64,000 nt of DNA from Bacillota bacterium (GCA_023408315.1 JAEYKI010000024.1:166904-230903), one strand, 5' to 3'; counted from the first letter of the stretch, positions 32,902-41,692 are shown. The notes: generated by a model from the letters alone, not told the origin. Numbers and translations: made by a program.

Positions 32902-33018
32902 CAGTTGCCCTCCGTACCGGATTTGCACCACAAAATGCCAGGCGGCGCATCAAGCCCGCCTTGTTAATATTGCTCCGGAAGGGAAAAATATACAGGGGTA
33001 AAAATGTTTTTCAGAGTG

Positions 33019-33047
33019 TTGCAATTTATACCGTGCCGGTGTATAAT
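33019..33047 (+). promoter_or_regulatory. Promoter of a putative small RNA
   Basis: TTGCAA, 17 nt, TATAAT, in a 571-nt gap (32902-33472) without a coding gene. Confidence 0.7.
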
Positions 33048-33053
33048 TTATCA

Positions 33054-33155
33054 CGTCCGAGGAATCAACGTTCTTTGGACATTGTCAATCCCCACCCTTT
33101 TATTGTTTTTGCAACAGCCAGGCGATTCATGCGCCTGGCTGTTGCGTTATTATGA
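33054..33155 (+). ncRNA. Putative ~100-nt small RNA
   Basis: The predicted transcript has a 5' stem (GTCC 33055-33058 with GGAC 33077-33080, inner GAA/TTC) and a single-stranded C-rich segment CCCCACCC. It ends in a perfect 14-bp hairpin at 33111-33145 followed by a T/A-rich tail. No good reading frame lies within it. The exposed C-rich patch resembles Firmicute small RNAs that bind ribosome sites. The rest of the gap, 33156-33334, shows nothing I can name. Confidence 0.45.
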
Positions 33156-33334
33156 TGGGCAAAAAAACCCATTTTTTTATTATGGATTCATCTGCTTTGC
33201 GCAGGCATTGGCTTTAGGCCCCCGCGTTTTCATTTGTGCCGATTGCTTTTATCCGCCGCGGCAGTACGGGCAGTTGGCTTTTCATGCGTCAAATCGGCTT
33301 TATATGTGTTGTTTTGCTTATTTATTTTAATCCA

Positions 33335-33378
33335 TAAAAAAAGCGAAAGTTTCGCTGAGGCATTTTAGCGAAACTTTC
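33335..33378 (-). terminator. Terminator of the DUF4203-like gene
   Basis: GAAAGTTTCGCT/AGCGAAACTTTC, a 12-bp stem with a T7 run on the minus strand, about 95 nt past the stop codon at 33473. Confidence 0.75.
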
Positions 33379-33472
33379 TATAGAGGAAAATTATATAGGG
33401 AAACTCTGCATTGATTATTATGGGCAGTGTTTCAAATATTATACATTCTTTGAAAAAATTTTTTTATTTTTT

Positions 33473-34096
33473 TTAGTCCACGCCTTTGGCTGTCTTAAGC
33501 GCCTGCACCAGAATACCCGAAATGGCCAGAATAACGGACGGCACAATCCACATTGGCAGCGGCTGGTAGGAAGCGTTGATGGTGTTGGTGATGTTGTCCA
33601 TATTTATCATGGAGAAGGTACCCACCACAGAGCCCTGCATAACCAGGAACAAACCGTACGTAACAAGATTGAACGCGCCGGTAAGGGAGGATATGAAGAT
33701 AACAACCGCCTTTTGAAATTTAAGGGCAAGGCAGCCCAGCAGAATAAACAGCACAATTCCCAGTACAACGCACAGGCCCATGTAGCTGCTGCCCATGCTC
33801 TGGTACATCCCCCAGGCAATAAAAACGCCTGCAACGCCGCCGCACATAAATACGGCGAATTTGTAAATTTTCCAAGTAATCAGGCCTGCCAGCAGCGCCA
33901 GTATAATGGAAATAAGTATGGCGATGGGCTGGTTCATGGAAGTAACGCCCGTAAGGAAGGAATATGCGAGCGGATAAACAAAAATAAAGACGTAAAAAGT
34001 CATGATCAGCCGGAAATAACGGTATCCCCAGAAACAATACGCAAGCGCGATGCCGATCTGCGCCAGAATAAAAAGCCATACAAAAAGCAGATCCAT
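33473..34096 (-). CDS. Multi-pass membrane protein (DUF4203/TMEM198-like)
   Basis: 207 residues with about seven hydrophobic helices and glycine-rich turns (KFAVFMCGGVAGVFIAWGM, FISSLTGAFNLVTYG), the pattern of the DUF4203/TMEM198 group. The ribosome site AGGAGG precedes the ATG. No catalytic residues are evident. It is monocistronic with its own terminator. Function unknown. Confidence 0.75.
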   Translation of the reverse strand: MDLLFVWLFILAQIGIALAYCFWGYRYFRLIMTFYVFIFVYPLAYSFLTGVTSMNQPIAILISIILALLAGLITWKIYKFAVFMCGGVAGVFIAWGMYQSMGSSYMGLCVVLGIVLFILLGCLALKFQKAVVIFISSLTGAFNLVTYGLFLVMQGSVVGTFSMINMDNITNTINASYQPLPMWIVPSVILAISGILVQALKTAKGVD

Positions 34097-34201
34097 TTTA
34101 TAAACCTCCTGTTTTTATAGAATTATATTCCTATTATACACTGATGTTTGTATGCGGACAATGGCTGTTTAGGATGCGCCCGCGGGAGCATACTACAGTA
34201 T

Positions 34202-34567
34202 ATGAATACGAGCAAACGTTTTTTTTGGATGAAAATTGCAGGGCTTGGGCTTATAGCAGGCGTTGTAAACGGCTTTTTGGGATCGGCCGGCGGGATACTG
34301 ATTGTGCCGGGTTTTATATTTTTGGGTATGGAGCAAAAAAACGCGCACGCAACCTCCCTGCTGGCTATTGCGCCCATTAGTTTGGTAAGTGTTTTTGTAT
34401 ACAATACGGGCGGATATATCCGCTGGGAGGACATGCTTCCGCTGGTGCTGGGAGCGGTGGCAGGCGGTGTGGCGGGCGCGTTCTTTCTGAACAGGATTAA
34501 AACAACGGTGCTGGAATGGATATTCACCGGCATTATATTGTTCTCCGGCATAAGGATGGTGCTGTAA
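34202..34567 (+). CDS. TauE/SafE (TSUP) transporter, N-terminal half protein
   Basis: 121 residues, starting MNTSKRFFWMKIAGLG. Four hydrophobic helices match the first repeat of TSUP carriers: GVVNGFLGSAGGILIVPGF, then the HATS motif in NAHATSLLAI. TSUP proteins move sulfite, sulfoacetate or other organic anions and are normally about 250 residues with two such repeats. Here the gene stops after one repeat, and the next gene starts within the stop codon (TAATG). The two products probably assemble as one transporter. Confidence 0.82.
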   Translation: MNTSKRFFWMKIAGLGLIAGVVNGFLGSAGGILIVPGFIFLGMEQKNAHATSLLAIAPISLVSVFVYNTGGYIRWEDMLPLVLGAVAGGVAGAFFLNRIKTTVLEWIFTGIILFSGIRMVL

Positions 34568-34935
34568 TGTGGATCGCTATTATTTCGGCTGCGTTTGGAT
34601 TCATCGGCGGCATGGGCCTGGGCGGCGGAATTGTGTTGATCCCAGCTTTGACAATGCTGTTTGGGTACGACCAGCACAGCGCGCAGGCGGCTACTTTGCT
34701 TGTTTTTTTGCCAATGTCCGCCGCGGCCATATTCGTGCATTGGAAGGCTAAACGGATCAAATACAAGCAGGCGGGGCTGGCGGCGCTCACAGGGTGTGCG
34801 GGAGCATTTTTGGGTTCTTTTTGCGCGTCGCAGACCTGCGACGATCTGCTTAAAATGCTGTTTGGATATTTTTTGCTGTTTCTTGGAGGCATGCGCATCT
34901 ATTTTTCCATAAAAAAACGAAAAAAAACAAAATAG
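34567..34935 (+). CDS. TauE/SafE (TSUP) transporter, C-terminal half protein
   Basis: 122 residues, starting MWIAIISAAFGFIGGMGLGGG at the TAATG junction. Four hydrophobic helices carry the second copy of the TSUP repeat (GMGLGGGIVLIPALTMLFG, HSAQAATLLVFLPMS) and end in a basic tail (KKRKKTK) expected in the cytoplasm. It overlaps the first half by one base, so translation is coupled. Confidence 0.82.
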   Translation: MWIAIISAAFGFIGGMGLGGGIVLIPALTMLFGYDQHSAQAATLLVFLPMSAAAIFVHWKAKRIKYKQAGLAALTGCAGAFLGSFCASQTCDDLLKMLFGYFLLFLGGMRIYFSIKKRKKTK

Positions 34936-35043
34936 CCTAAAACTGTACAAAAAGAGCGTTTTTTGGTACAATCTAGGTGAAATATGCCGTGTTTTCAGGT
35001 TAGGGCAGAATACCCTAGAAAGTTCATGCACAGGAGAACGATA

Positions 35044-36522
35044 ATGCCAGACCCGGTTGAATTGGAATTGCAGCTCAGAATAACGGACGAAGGCAAATAC
35101 GAAGAACTGCTGGCCCACCCTTTCTTTGGGCAAGCGGTCAGGCGCGTTGCTTTTGAGACCACCTATTACGACACAGCGCAACGGCTGCTGCAGCAAAACG
35201 GTTTTGCGTACCGCATCCGCAAGTCTGCAAACGGTTATACCGCTACCGTGAAAAACAGGGGTGCAGACGGTGGCGGCCTGTTTACGCGCAACGAATGGAA
35301 CCGTGCGGTAGATTCGGACGCGCCTTGCGCGGGTGTGTTTTTGGATTTGCCAGTGGGCAAACTGTTGGCGGATATCGTGGGCAGGCACGAGATGGTGCCC
35401 ATTTTTACAACCATAGTCAACAGGGCATCCGCCATGTATTCACCGGAGGAAGGTTGCGAGATAGAGCTTTCCGCAGATATCGGCAAAATTATTTGCCAGG
35501 GCAAATCTGAGGAAATATGCGAAATAGAGCTGGAGCTAAAAAAAGGCCCGGTGCGCTGCATTTTTGAGACGGCGGAAAAGCTTGCGGCTGTCTGCCCTCT
35601 TTTACCGGAAGAGTACAGCAAATACCTGCGCGGCCTCAGGCTGGCGGGACTTGATTCCAATGCCGACAAGGTTGCCGCAGCGCAAAAGAAACTTTATTTT
35701 AATAAGCATGCGGATTACAGGAGCGTATCCGTCCTGCTTTTGGATCAACTGGACGCAGTGATTAAAGCACAGGGGGAATACCTGTGGTTTGTGTGTTCCG
35801 TGGGCGGCATTCACAGGCTGCGGATAGCAGTGCGCACCTTTCGCTCCCTGCTGCATTTATTGAATCCTTTTTTTAGAGAAAAAGCATATAAGACCATGCA
35901 GGATGATTTTAGCGCGTATATACAAAAATTTTCCAGAATACGGGATTTGGACGTGGCGATCAAAAAGCTGGATACGCACCGGCTGGCAGAACCGGAAGCG
36001 GCTGGCGATACGGACAAATTTTTAAAATGGCTTAGGGACTGGCGCGCAGAGGAGGGAAACTCACTTTATCTGGATCTGTCCGCCGGGCAGGCGACTTCCA
36101 TGCTGATGCGCGCAAAAGTATTTTTGCTGCAACTGGGGGAGGGGCAGGGCGCCGTTCGCGAAGGAAAGATTTATTCGACTGTTTGCAGCCGGTATGAAAA
36201 AAAGTTTAAAAAGTTTAAAAAGAAGTTTAAAAAGACGGATTTTTTTGATTTGAAAGCCGCGCACGCCCTTAGAATTAGGTGCAAAAAACTGAATTATTCG
36301 CAGCAGTTTTTAAACGCAGGCCGAAAGAGAGGCTCCAGGAAAGAAAAAAAGCTGATAGAACTGCAAAAGGTGCTGGGCCGCATGTGCGATATTGGCAGTA
36401 TGATGCGGATTGCAGATGAATACACCGCGCAATCCCAGGAAAGCGCGCCGGAAAGTTTTATCCGGCGGCTGGCTGAGGACCGTGAGAGGCTCGCAAAAGA
36501 GGTTACCCGCCTGCAACCGTAA
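35044..36522 (+). CDS. CYTH-CHAD domain protein
   Basis: 492 residues. The ATG at 35044 follows AGGAGA; upstream in-frame ATGs lack a ribosome site. The N-terminal CYTH domain (about 1-200) shows ELELQLRI in place of the classic ExExK, with YYDTAQRLL and AYRIRKSANGYTATVK; this fold hydrolyses triphosphates including inorganic triphosphate. The C-terminal CHAD domain (about 225-490), a helical polyphosphate-binding module, has HRLRIAVRTFRSLL, SRIRDLDV and HALRIRCKKLNYSQQF. A lysine/phenylalanine-rich run near 390-405 (KKFKKFKKKFKK) is basic, as expected for polyphosphate contact. The likely role is polyphosphate-associated triphosphatase. Confidence 0.87.
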   Translation: MPDPVELELQLRITDEGKYEELLAHPFFGQAVRRVAFETTYYDTAQRLLQQNGFAYRIRKSANGYTATVKNRGADGGGLFTRNEWNRAVDSDAPCAGVFLDLPVGKLLADIVGRHEMVPIFTTIVNRASAMYSPEEGCEIELSADIGKIICQGKSEEICEIELELKKGPVRCIFETAEKLAAVCPLLPEEYSKYLRGLRLAGLDSNADKVAAAQKKLYFNKHADYRSVSVLLLDQLDAVIKAQGEYLWFVCSVGGIHRLRIAVRTFRSLLHLLNPFFREKAYKTMQDDFSAYIQKFSRIRDLDVAIKKLDTHRLAEPEAAGDTDKFLKWLRDWRAEEGNSLYLDLSAGQATSMLMRAKVFLLQLGEGQGAVREGKIYSTVCSRYEKKFKKFKKKFKKTDFFDLKAAHALRIRCKKLNYSQQFLNAGRKRGSRKEKKLIELQKVLGRMCDIGSMMRIADEYTAQSQESAPESFIRRLAEDRERLAKEVTRLQP

Positions 36523-36560
36523 AAAGGGCGAATGAATAAAAAACATAGTGGGGGATTTGT

Positions 36561-37136
36561 ATGAAAAGGATTATTCTTGCTTCCCAGTCTCCGCGCAGGA
36601 TTGAACTTTTAAACCGCCTGGTTAAATTTTTTGATGTTGAGGAAAGCCTGACAGATGAACAGAGCTTTGAGAAAAACCCGGAAAAACTGGCTGTGGAGCT
36701 TGCGCAGCGTAAGGCGCAGGACGTGTTTTCACGCAACGGAGATTCTGTTGTGATCGGCGCGGATACGGTGGTTTCTGTGGGCGGCCTGGTTTTAGGCAAA
36801 CCAATGGATGAGGAGGATGCACGGAGCATGATCCGGATGCTTTCCGGCAGGGAACATGTTGTGTACACAGGCGTTTGCGCCATATCCAAAGAATTCTGCA
36901 AAACAGTCTGCTGCCGAACGGAGGTTACGTTTGATAAGCTGTCCGCAAGTGAGATGGACGGCTATATTGCAGAGAGAGACTGGGACGACAAAGCAGGCGC
37001 TTACGGCATCCAGGGAGCTGCTGCTAAATATATAAAGGGCATAAAGGGCGATTATTATAACGTGATGGGTCTGCCGCTGCATGAAACGTACGTTTTGCTT
37101 AAGGAAATCAGTATTTTGTATGAATATACCCTATAA
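36561..37136 (+). CDS. maf: Maf family nucleoside triphosphate pyrophosphatase
   Basis: 191 residues. It hydrolyses non-canonical or pyrimidine nucleoside triphosphates (dTTP/UTP type). Maf hallmarks are the N-terminal ILASQSPRR, LAQRKAQDV, VIGADTVVSVGG with the catalytic Asp, LGKPMDEEDA, MLSGREHVVYTG and the C-terminal GAYGIQGAA. Length is normal. It is 38 nt after the CYTH-CHAD gene and probably co-transcribed. The 388-nt gap after it holds terminators and the tau promoter. Confidence 0.93.
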   Translation: MKRIILASQSPRRIELLNRLVKFFDVEESLTDEQSFEKNPEKLAVELAQRKAQDVFSRNGDSVVIGADTVVSVGGLVLGKPMDEEDARSMIRMLSGREHVVYTGVCAISKEFCKTVCCRTEVTFDKLSASEMDGYIAERDWDDKAGAYGIQGAAAKYIKGIKGDYYNVMGLPLHETYVLLKEISILYEYTL

Positions 37137-37221
37137 TACTATCCGGACTTTTTTGTATAAAAAGCGGGCAGAGCTTTTGCTAACTTATCCTGACCAATTT
37201 TAATAAAGAATGAATAATAAG

Positions 37222-37247
37222 AAGGATTGTGAAAACGGTCCTTTTTT
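37222..37247 (+). terminator. Intrinsic terminator
   Basis: AAGGAT...GTCCTT followed by a T7 run; closes the upstream operon. Confidence 0.6.
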
Positions 37248-37327
37248 TGCGTTTGCAGTTTTGCGTTTTTTATGAGGGCAAGATGCAAATCGAAAAATAT
37301 TCATGGTAAAACCAAAACTCCGTTTGG

Positions 37328-37383
37328 TTGACAAAGGGTAAGCATAGAAATATAATTGACTAAACATATATTAATAGTATGAA
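37328..37383 (+). promoter_or_regulatory. Promoter and shared sulfur-regulon element, site 1 (tau operon)
   Basis: TTGACA (37328-37333), 17 nt, TATAAT (37351-37356), then AAACATATATTAATAGTATG at 37362-37381. The same element follows the -10 boxes at 42930 and 47636. It contains a CATA-N9-TATG dyad and would lie over the transcription start, as a repressor site would. Confidence 0.75.
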
Positions 37384-37524
37384 TAAAAAGAAAGCGGTTT
37401 TTATGAAACAAATTCAAAATATCCGGTACTTTGGACGATTGTTCTTTTGTTGGGCGCAGTACCGTTTGACAAACGTGGATAAAAACCACTGTATGGCATA
37501 GGCAACATAAGGGAGGCACAGGCG

Positions 37525-38367
37525 TTGACTGCTAAAACAACCAGACTGGTTCCGCTGAATGAGAACAAAAGAAAGCGCAAAAAGAAAAGGGAATTAAGCC
37601 CGTCCCAGAGCCTGCTGATATCCATATGCGTTCTGGGGGCTTTTTTGGCCGGGTGGTGGATCGTTTCCAGCATAGGGCTTTTTACGGGCATTATTCTTCC
37701 TTCGCCCCCCAAGGTGTGGGAGAGCTTTATTGAGATTCTGCAGGGCGGATATAAAGGCATCAGTCTTTTGCAGCATTTTGGCGACAGCATGTTCCGCCTG
37801 GGGGTATCCTTTGGGCTGGTGATTGTAACCGCCATCCCCCTTGGCATACTGAGCGGGTACAATGCGAAGGTGCGCGCCATATTCGATCCGCTGGTGGAGT
37901 TTTACCGGCCGCTGCCCCCGCTGGGATACTATACGATACTGGTGCTGTGGATGGGCATAGACAATTCATCTAAAATTGCGCTCTTATATCTGGCAGGGTT
38001 TGCTCCCGTATACCTTGCGTGCGCATCCGGGGTGAAAAAAATCAAGACCGATTATCTGGACGGGGCGCACACGCTGGGCGCAAACCGCTGGCAGGCATTG
38101 CGGCACGTTGTGTTGCCCGCCTGCCTGCCCGATATATTCACGGGCCTTAGGACCGGGATTGGCGTTGCATACACGACTCTGGTGGCGGCGGAAATGGTCG
38201 CGGCGGTCTCGGGCATCGGCTGGATGGTACTGGACGCAAGCAAGTTCCTGCGCAGCGACATTATATTTGTAGGCATATTCATCATGGGATTTACAGGCAT
38301 TTTGATAGACAGGGTTCTACGTTTGGCGGAAAAAAAGGCCGTTCCCTGGAAAGGGAAGGCCGACTGA
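37525..38367 (+). CDS. tauC: Taurine/sulfonate ABC transporter permease
   Basis: 280 residues from a TTG start with GGGAGG 8 nt upstream; no ATG is near. A basic cytoplasmic N-terminus (KRKRKKKRE) precedes about six transmembrane helices. The EAA loop GAHTLGANRWQALRHVVLPAC is that of TauC/SsuC/NrtB permeases. Order is permease, binding protein, ATPase, rather than the usual tauABC. It is the first gene downstream of the shared sulfur-regulon promoter. Confidence 0.88.
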   Translation: MTAKTTRLVPLNENKRKRKKKRELSPSQSLLISICVLGAFLAGWWIVSSIGLFTGIILPSPPKVWESFIEILQGGYKGISLLQHFGDSMFRLGVSFGLVIVTAIPLGILSGYNAKVRAIFDPLVEFYRPLPPLGYYTILVLWMGIDNSSKIALLYLAGFAPVYLACASGVKKIKTDYLDGAHTLGANRWQALRHVVLPACLPDIFTGLRTGIGVAYTTLVAAEMVAAVSGIGWMVLDASKFLRSDIIFVGIFIMGFTGILIDRVLRLAEKKAVPWKGKAD

Positions 38368-38407
38368 CGCCGGACGAAAAATAATTCAAAAAAATCAGGA
38401 GGATTGT

Positions 38408-39508
38408 ATGAAAAAACAACTTTTAATTGGCATCGCGCTGGTACTGGCTCTGGCCGTGGTATTTACCGGCTGCGCGCAGACTCCGGCAGCCAGCAGCGCA
38501 CCGGACAGTTCCGCGGCGGCAAGCAGCGCGGCTCCGGCGGCAAGCGCACCGGCCAGCTCTGCGGCGGCTGCGGAAGACAAGCCCGCAAAAATTGTGATTG
38601 GCTATCAGGTGATTCCGAACGACGAAACCATCGCCATTTCACAAAAGTGGTATGAAACGGAACTGGGCGTTCCGGTGGAACTGAAAGCGTTCGATTCGGG
38701 CCGCGACGTGAACACTGCGTTTGCATCGGGCAGCCTGGACATCGGCCTGATCGGATCGGCGCCTGTATCCGTGGGCATTTCCTCGGGTATCCCCTATGAA
38801 GTGTTCTGGATTCACGACGTCATCGGTTCCGCTGAATCGTTGGCTGTGAAAAACAGCTCCGGCGTTACGGACGTAGCCGGCCTGAAGGGAAAGAAGATCG
38901 CGACGCCGTTTGCATCCACCGCGCATTACAGCCTTTTAAACGCAATCGAGCTGGCGGGGCTTTCCGCAACGGACGTTACCATACTGGATATGCAGCCCCA
39001 GGACATTCTGGCGGCATGGCAGCGCGGCGACATTGACGGCGCGTACGTATGGCAACCCACACTGGGCAAACTGCTGGCGGACGGCAAAGTGATTACGGAC
39101 AGCGCTGCTCTTGCAAAACAGGGTGTTGTTACGGCGGACCTGGGCGTTGTGAGCAAAGCGTTTGCACAGAAATACCCAGAGGTTGTAACCAAATATATAG
39201 AGCTGCAGGATAAAGCGGTGCAGTTCTACCGCACGTCTCCCAATGAAGCGGCCGACGCGATTGCAAAGCAGTTTAACATTACTGCCAAAGACGCTCTTGA
39301 GCAGGCGGGGCAGCTGATCTGGCTTTCCGCTGCGGAACAGACGGGCAGCGCATACCTGGGAACAAGCGCGGCCAAGGGAGACCTGGCGGCAACCATCAAA
39401 TCCACTGCGGACTTTTTGGTGGAGCAGAAATCCATAGAAAAGGCGGCTTCGCTGGACGATATTAAAAACGCGCTTAACCCGCAGTTTGCTGAAGCGGCAT
39501 CCAAATAA
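38408..39508 (+). CDS. tauA: Taurine-type ABC transporter binding lipoprotein
   Basis: 366 residues. The lipoprotein signal has its Cys at about residue 22 (VFTGC), then a Ser/Ala/Pro linker to about 58. The binding fold begins with KIVIGYQVIPNDE and includes AFDSGRDVNTAFASGSLDIG and LIGSAPVSVGISSGIPYEVF, close in pattern to TauA. The preference for taurine over other sulfonates is by resemblance only. It is the middle gene of the operon, with AGGAGG before the ATG. Confidence 0.87.
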   Translation: MKKQLLIGIALVLALAVVFTGCAQTPAASSAPDSSAAASSAAPAASAPASSAAAAEDKPAKIVIGYQVIPNDETIAISQKWYETELGVPVELKAFDSGRDVNTAFASGSLDIGLIGSAPVSVGISSGIPYEVFWIHDVIGSAESLAVKNSSGVTDVAGLKGKKIATPFASTAHYSLLNAIELAGLSATDVTILDMQPQDILAAWQRGDIDGAYVWQPTLGKLLADGKVITDSAALAKQGVVTADLGVVSKAFAQKYPEVVTKYIELQDKAVQFYRTSPNEAADAIAKQFNITAKDALEQAGQLIWLSAAEQTGSAYLGTSAAKGDLAATIKSTADFLVEQKSIEKAASLDDIKNALNPQFAEAASK

Positions 39509-39522
39509 ACAGGAGGACCAAC

Positions 39523-40353
39523 ATGGTATTGGACAGTCTGGAAAGCGGCTCGCCGCGGCGGGATTGGAAGGTAATCAGCCTGGAGGATTTGTCTCTGCAC
39601 TATGAGACGGACAGCGACGCGGATACGGTTGCTCTGGAAAACATCAATCTGGACATCTGCGAAGGCGAGTTTGTCTGTCTGCTGGGGCCTTCCGGCTGCG
39701 GAAAAAGCACTCTTCTTAAAATCATCGCGGGCTTGATTGAGCCCACGCGCGGCAGCGCAAAACTGGACGGAGAAGAGATCGCCGGACCGGACTGGCAGAG
39801 GGGCGTTGTTTTCCAGCAGCCCCCCCTGTACCCATGGCTCACCGTAGAGCAGAACGTATCCTTTGGGCCGCGCATGCGGCGCCTGCCGGCTGCGCAGATC
39901 AGGGAGCGGACAGCAGCGTTTTTAAAAGAAGTGGGCCTGTCCGAATTCGCAAGGCAGAGGCCGTATGAACTTTCGGGCGGAATGCGGCAGCGGGTCGCGA
40001 TCGCAAGAGTGCTGGTGAACGATCCGCGGATATTGCTGATGGACGAACCGTTCGGCGCGCTGGACGCGCTGACGCGCGAACAGATGCAGACGCTTGTGCG
40101 CGGCGTTTGGGCGGATACGGGAAAAACCATTTTGTTCATCACGCACGATGTGGACGAAGCGCTCTCGCTTGGGACGCGCGTGCTGGTGATGTCCAAACGG
40201 CCCGGCAGGATCGTTCAGGAATTCCAGACCGGGTTTACGTACTCCATTACCCCGGACAACGCGAACTATACGCGTTTCTCCAAGGAATTCCAGAAGGTGC
40301 GGGAAAAAATCCTCGCACTGATCAACGGGCAAATGAGTGAATACAACATTTAA
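39523..40353 (+). CDS. tauB: Taurine/sulfonate ABC transporter ATPase
   Basis: 276 residues. Walker A is GPSGCGKST, the Q-loop region VVFQQPPLYPWLTVEQNV, signature LSGGMRQR, Walker B ILLMDEPFGALDA and switch ITHDVDEA, all typical of the nitrate/sulfonate/taurine subfamily. An extra 15-residue N-terminal stretch precedes the domain. It is the third gene of the operon, 14 nt after the binding protein gene. Confidence 0.9.
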   Translation: MVLDSLESGSPRRDWKVISLEDLSLHYETDSDADTVALENINLDICEGEFVCLLGPSGCGKSTLLKIIAGLIEPTRGSAKLDGEEIAGPDWQRGVVFQQPPLYPWLTVEQNVSFGPRMRRLPAAQIRERTAAFLKEVGLSEFARQRPYELSGGMRQRVAIARVLVNDPRILLMDEPFGALDALTREQMQTLVRGVWADTGKTILFITHDVDEALSLGTRVLVMSKRPGRIVQEFQTGFTYSITPDNANYTRFSKEFQKVREKILALINGQMSEYNI

Positions 40354-40464
40354 TAGTTTTCCTTCCTTAAAAGCGGCAGGCGGCCTTCCGGCTTATACAC
40401 CCGGGAGGCTGCAGTGCCGTTATAGTGGCAAAGAATTTCTGCCGTTGAACAAAAAAAATTCATG
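40354..40464 (+). other. Intergenic hairpin after the tau operon
   Basis: GCGGCCTTCC and GGGAGGCTGC (40383-40414) can pair around a short loop. No T-run follows, so it is more likely an mRNA 3' end stabiliser than a terminator. Nothing else is visible in this stretch. Confidence 0.3.
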
Positions 40465-40493
40465 TTGTTGCTTTATGTACCTTTTATTATACT
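40465..40493 (+). promoter_or_regulatory. Promoter of the sulfite reductase operon
   Basis: TTGTTG, 17 nt, TATACT. It lacks the shared element found at the three other sulfur promoters. A GCCCGC/GCGGGC hairpin stands just before the ribosome site. Confidence 0.6.
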
Positions 40494-40553
40494 AAATGGC
40501 GGGGATATTTTTTACAGTACAGGCGCCCGCTGGTGGCGGGCAGGAGGAAATTT

Positions 40554-41417
40554 ATGGCTCAGGTAGATTACGCGACTTTAAAAAAAGGCGGATTTATGCG
40601 CCAGATACAGAAAGACCGTTTTTCCCTGCGGCTGCGCGTTGTGGGCGGGCAGATTGAGGCGCACCAGATCGCAAAGGTGAGCGAAATTGCTGAAAAGTAC
40701 GGGCACGGGTATATACACATGACATCCCGCCAGGGGATTGAGATTCCGTTTATCTCGCTGGATGATATAGATGCGGTGAAAGCGGAGCTTGCGGAGGTAG
40801 GTTTGCAGCCCGGCGCGTGCGGCCCGCGCGTGCGGACGGTAACGGCATGCCAGGGCTCGGCAATCTGCCCAAGCGGACTGATTGAGACAAGCGGGCTTGC
40901 AAAAGAGCTGGACGCGCGCTATTTTGGGCGCGAGCTGCCGCATAAATTTAAGATCGGCATTACGGGCTGTAAGAACAACTGCTTGAAGGCGGAGGAAAAC
41001 GACCTGGGCATCAAGGGCGGCGTGCTGCCTGCATGGAAGCGGGAGAACTGCACGTATTGCGGCCTGTGCGAGGCGGTCTGCCCCGTGGCTGCGATTACCG
41101 TAAACAAAGCGGAAGGCAAGCTTACGTTTGACGCGGATGCCTGCATCTATTGCGGAAAATGCATAAAATCGTGTCCGGCGGACGCATGGGAAGGCAAAAA
41201 CGGCTACATCCTGTCATTCGGCGGGATGTTCGGCAACGAGATCAACCGCGGCGAACAGCTTTTGCCCATATTGTTTGAAAAGGAGCAGGTCACGGATGCA
41301 ATCGATACCGCGATAGAATTTTTTAAAGAACACGGGAAACCGGGCGAACGCTTTGCGCTGACGATCCGGCGGATTGGCGGAGACGCCCTGAAAAATAAGT
41401 TGGAGGAGGCGCTTTAA
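40554..41417 (+). CDS. Siroheme/[4Fe-4S] sulfite reductase (AsrC-like, single subunit)
   Basis: 287 residues, starting MAQVDYATLKKGGFMRQ at 40554 after AGGAGG. It reduces sulfite to sulfide with six electrons. A ferredoxin-like half domain and GYIHMTSRQGIEIPF come first. The siroheme-[4Fe-4S] ligands are C99, C105 (TACQGSAICPSG), C139 and C143 (GCKNNCLKAEEND). A C-terminal ferredoxin module provides two more clusters: C166/169/172/176 and C197/200/203/207. The size and layout match anaerobic AsrC or small Dsr-like proteins rather than the large assimilatory CysI. Electron donor genes asrA/asrB are absent, so ferredoxin may donate. The last base overlaps the next ATG. Confidence 0.88.
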   Translation: MAQVDYATLKKGGFMRQIQKDRFSLRLRVVGGQIEAHQIAKVSEIAEKYGHGYIHMTSRQGIEIPFISLDDIDAVKAELAEVGLQPGACGPRVRTVTACQGSAICPSGLIETSGLAKELDARYFGRELPHKFKIGITGCKNNCLKAEENDLGIKGGVLPAWKRENCTYCGLCEAVCPVAAITVNKAEGKLTFDADACIYCGKCIKSCPADAWEGKNGYILSFGGMFGNEINRGEQLLPILFEKEQVTDAIDTAIEFFKEHGKPGERFALTIRRIGGDALKNKLEEAL

Positions 41418-41665
41418 TGAGCGGTCTTAAAATAGACGCTTTTGCGGACATCACGGACGTTGTCTGCCCCATTACGTTTGTGAAGGCAAAGGTTGCGCTG
41501 GAAGAGCTGGACGACGGGCAGGTGCTGGAGCTGAAACTGAACGGCGGGGAACCGATCCAGAATGTTCCGCGGAGCCTGAAGGACGAAGGGCACAAGGTTG
41601 CGGACGTGCGGAAAAACGAAGACGGCACGTATACGCTGGCCGTTATTAAATCCGGCTTATTGTAA
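41417..41665 (+). CDS. TusA-family sulfur-carrier-like protein
   Basis: 82 residues, starting inside the preceding stop codon. TusA proteins shuttle persulfide sulfur on a Cys in a CPxP motif. Here the motif reads VVCPITFVKAK, so Cys17 and the following Pro are kept while the second Pro is replaced by Thr. Position directly after sulfite reductase suggests it receives or channels sulfide-level sulfur (inference). Confidence 0.8.
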   Translation: MSGLKIDAFADITDVVCPITFVKAKVALEELDDGQVLELKLNGGEPIQNVPRSLKDEGHKVADVRKNEDGTYTLAVIKSGLL

Positions 41666-41692
41666 TTAAAATTTTCTTTGGAGATTGAAAAG

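Noticed and set aside
33054..33155. 6S RNA or a known riboswitch
   Set aside because: The size and fold do not match 6S RNA, and no conserved riboswitch core was recognised.
34123..35388. 421-codon reverse frame over the TauE/SafE halves
   Set aside because: Antisense to three supported genes and low-complexity translation.
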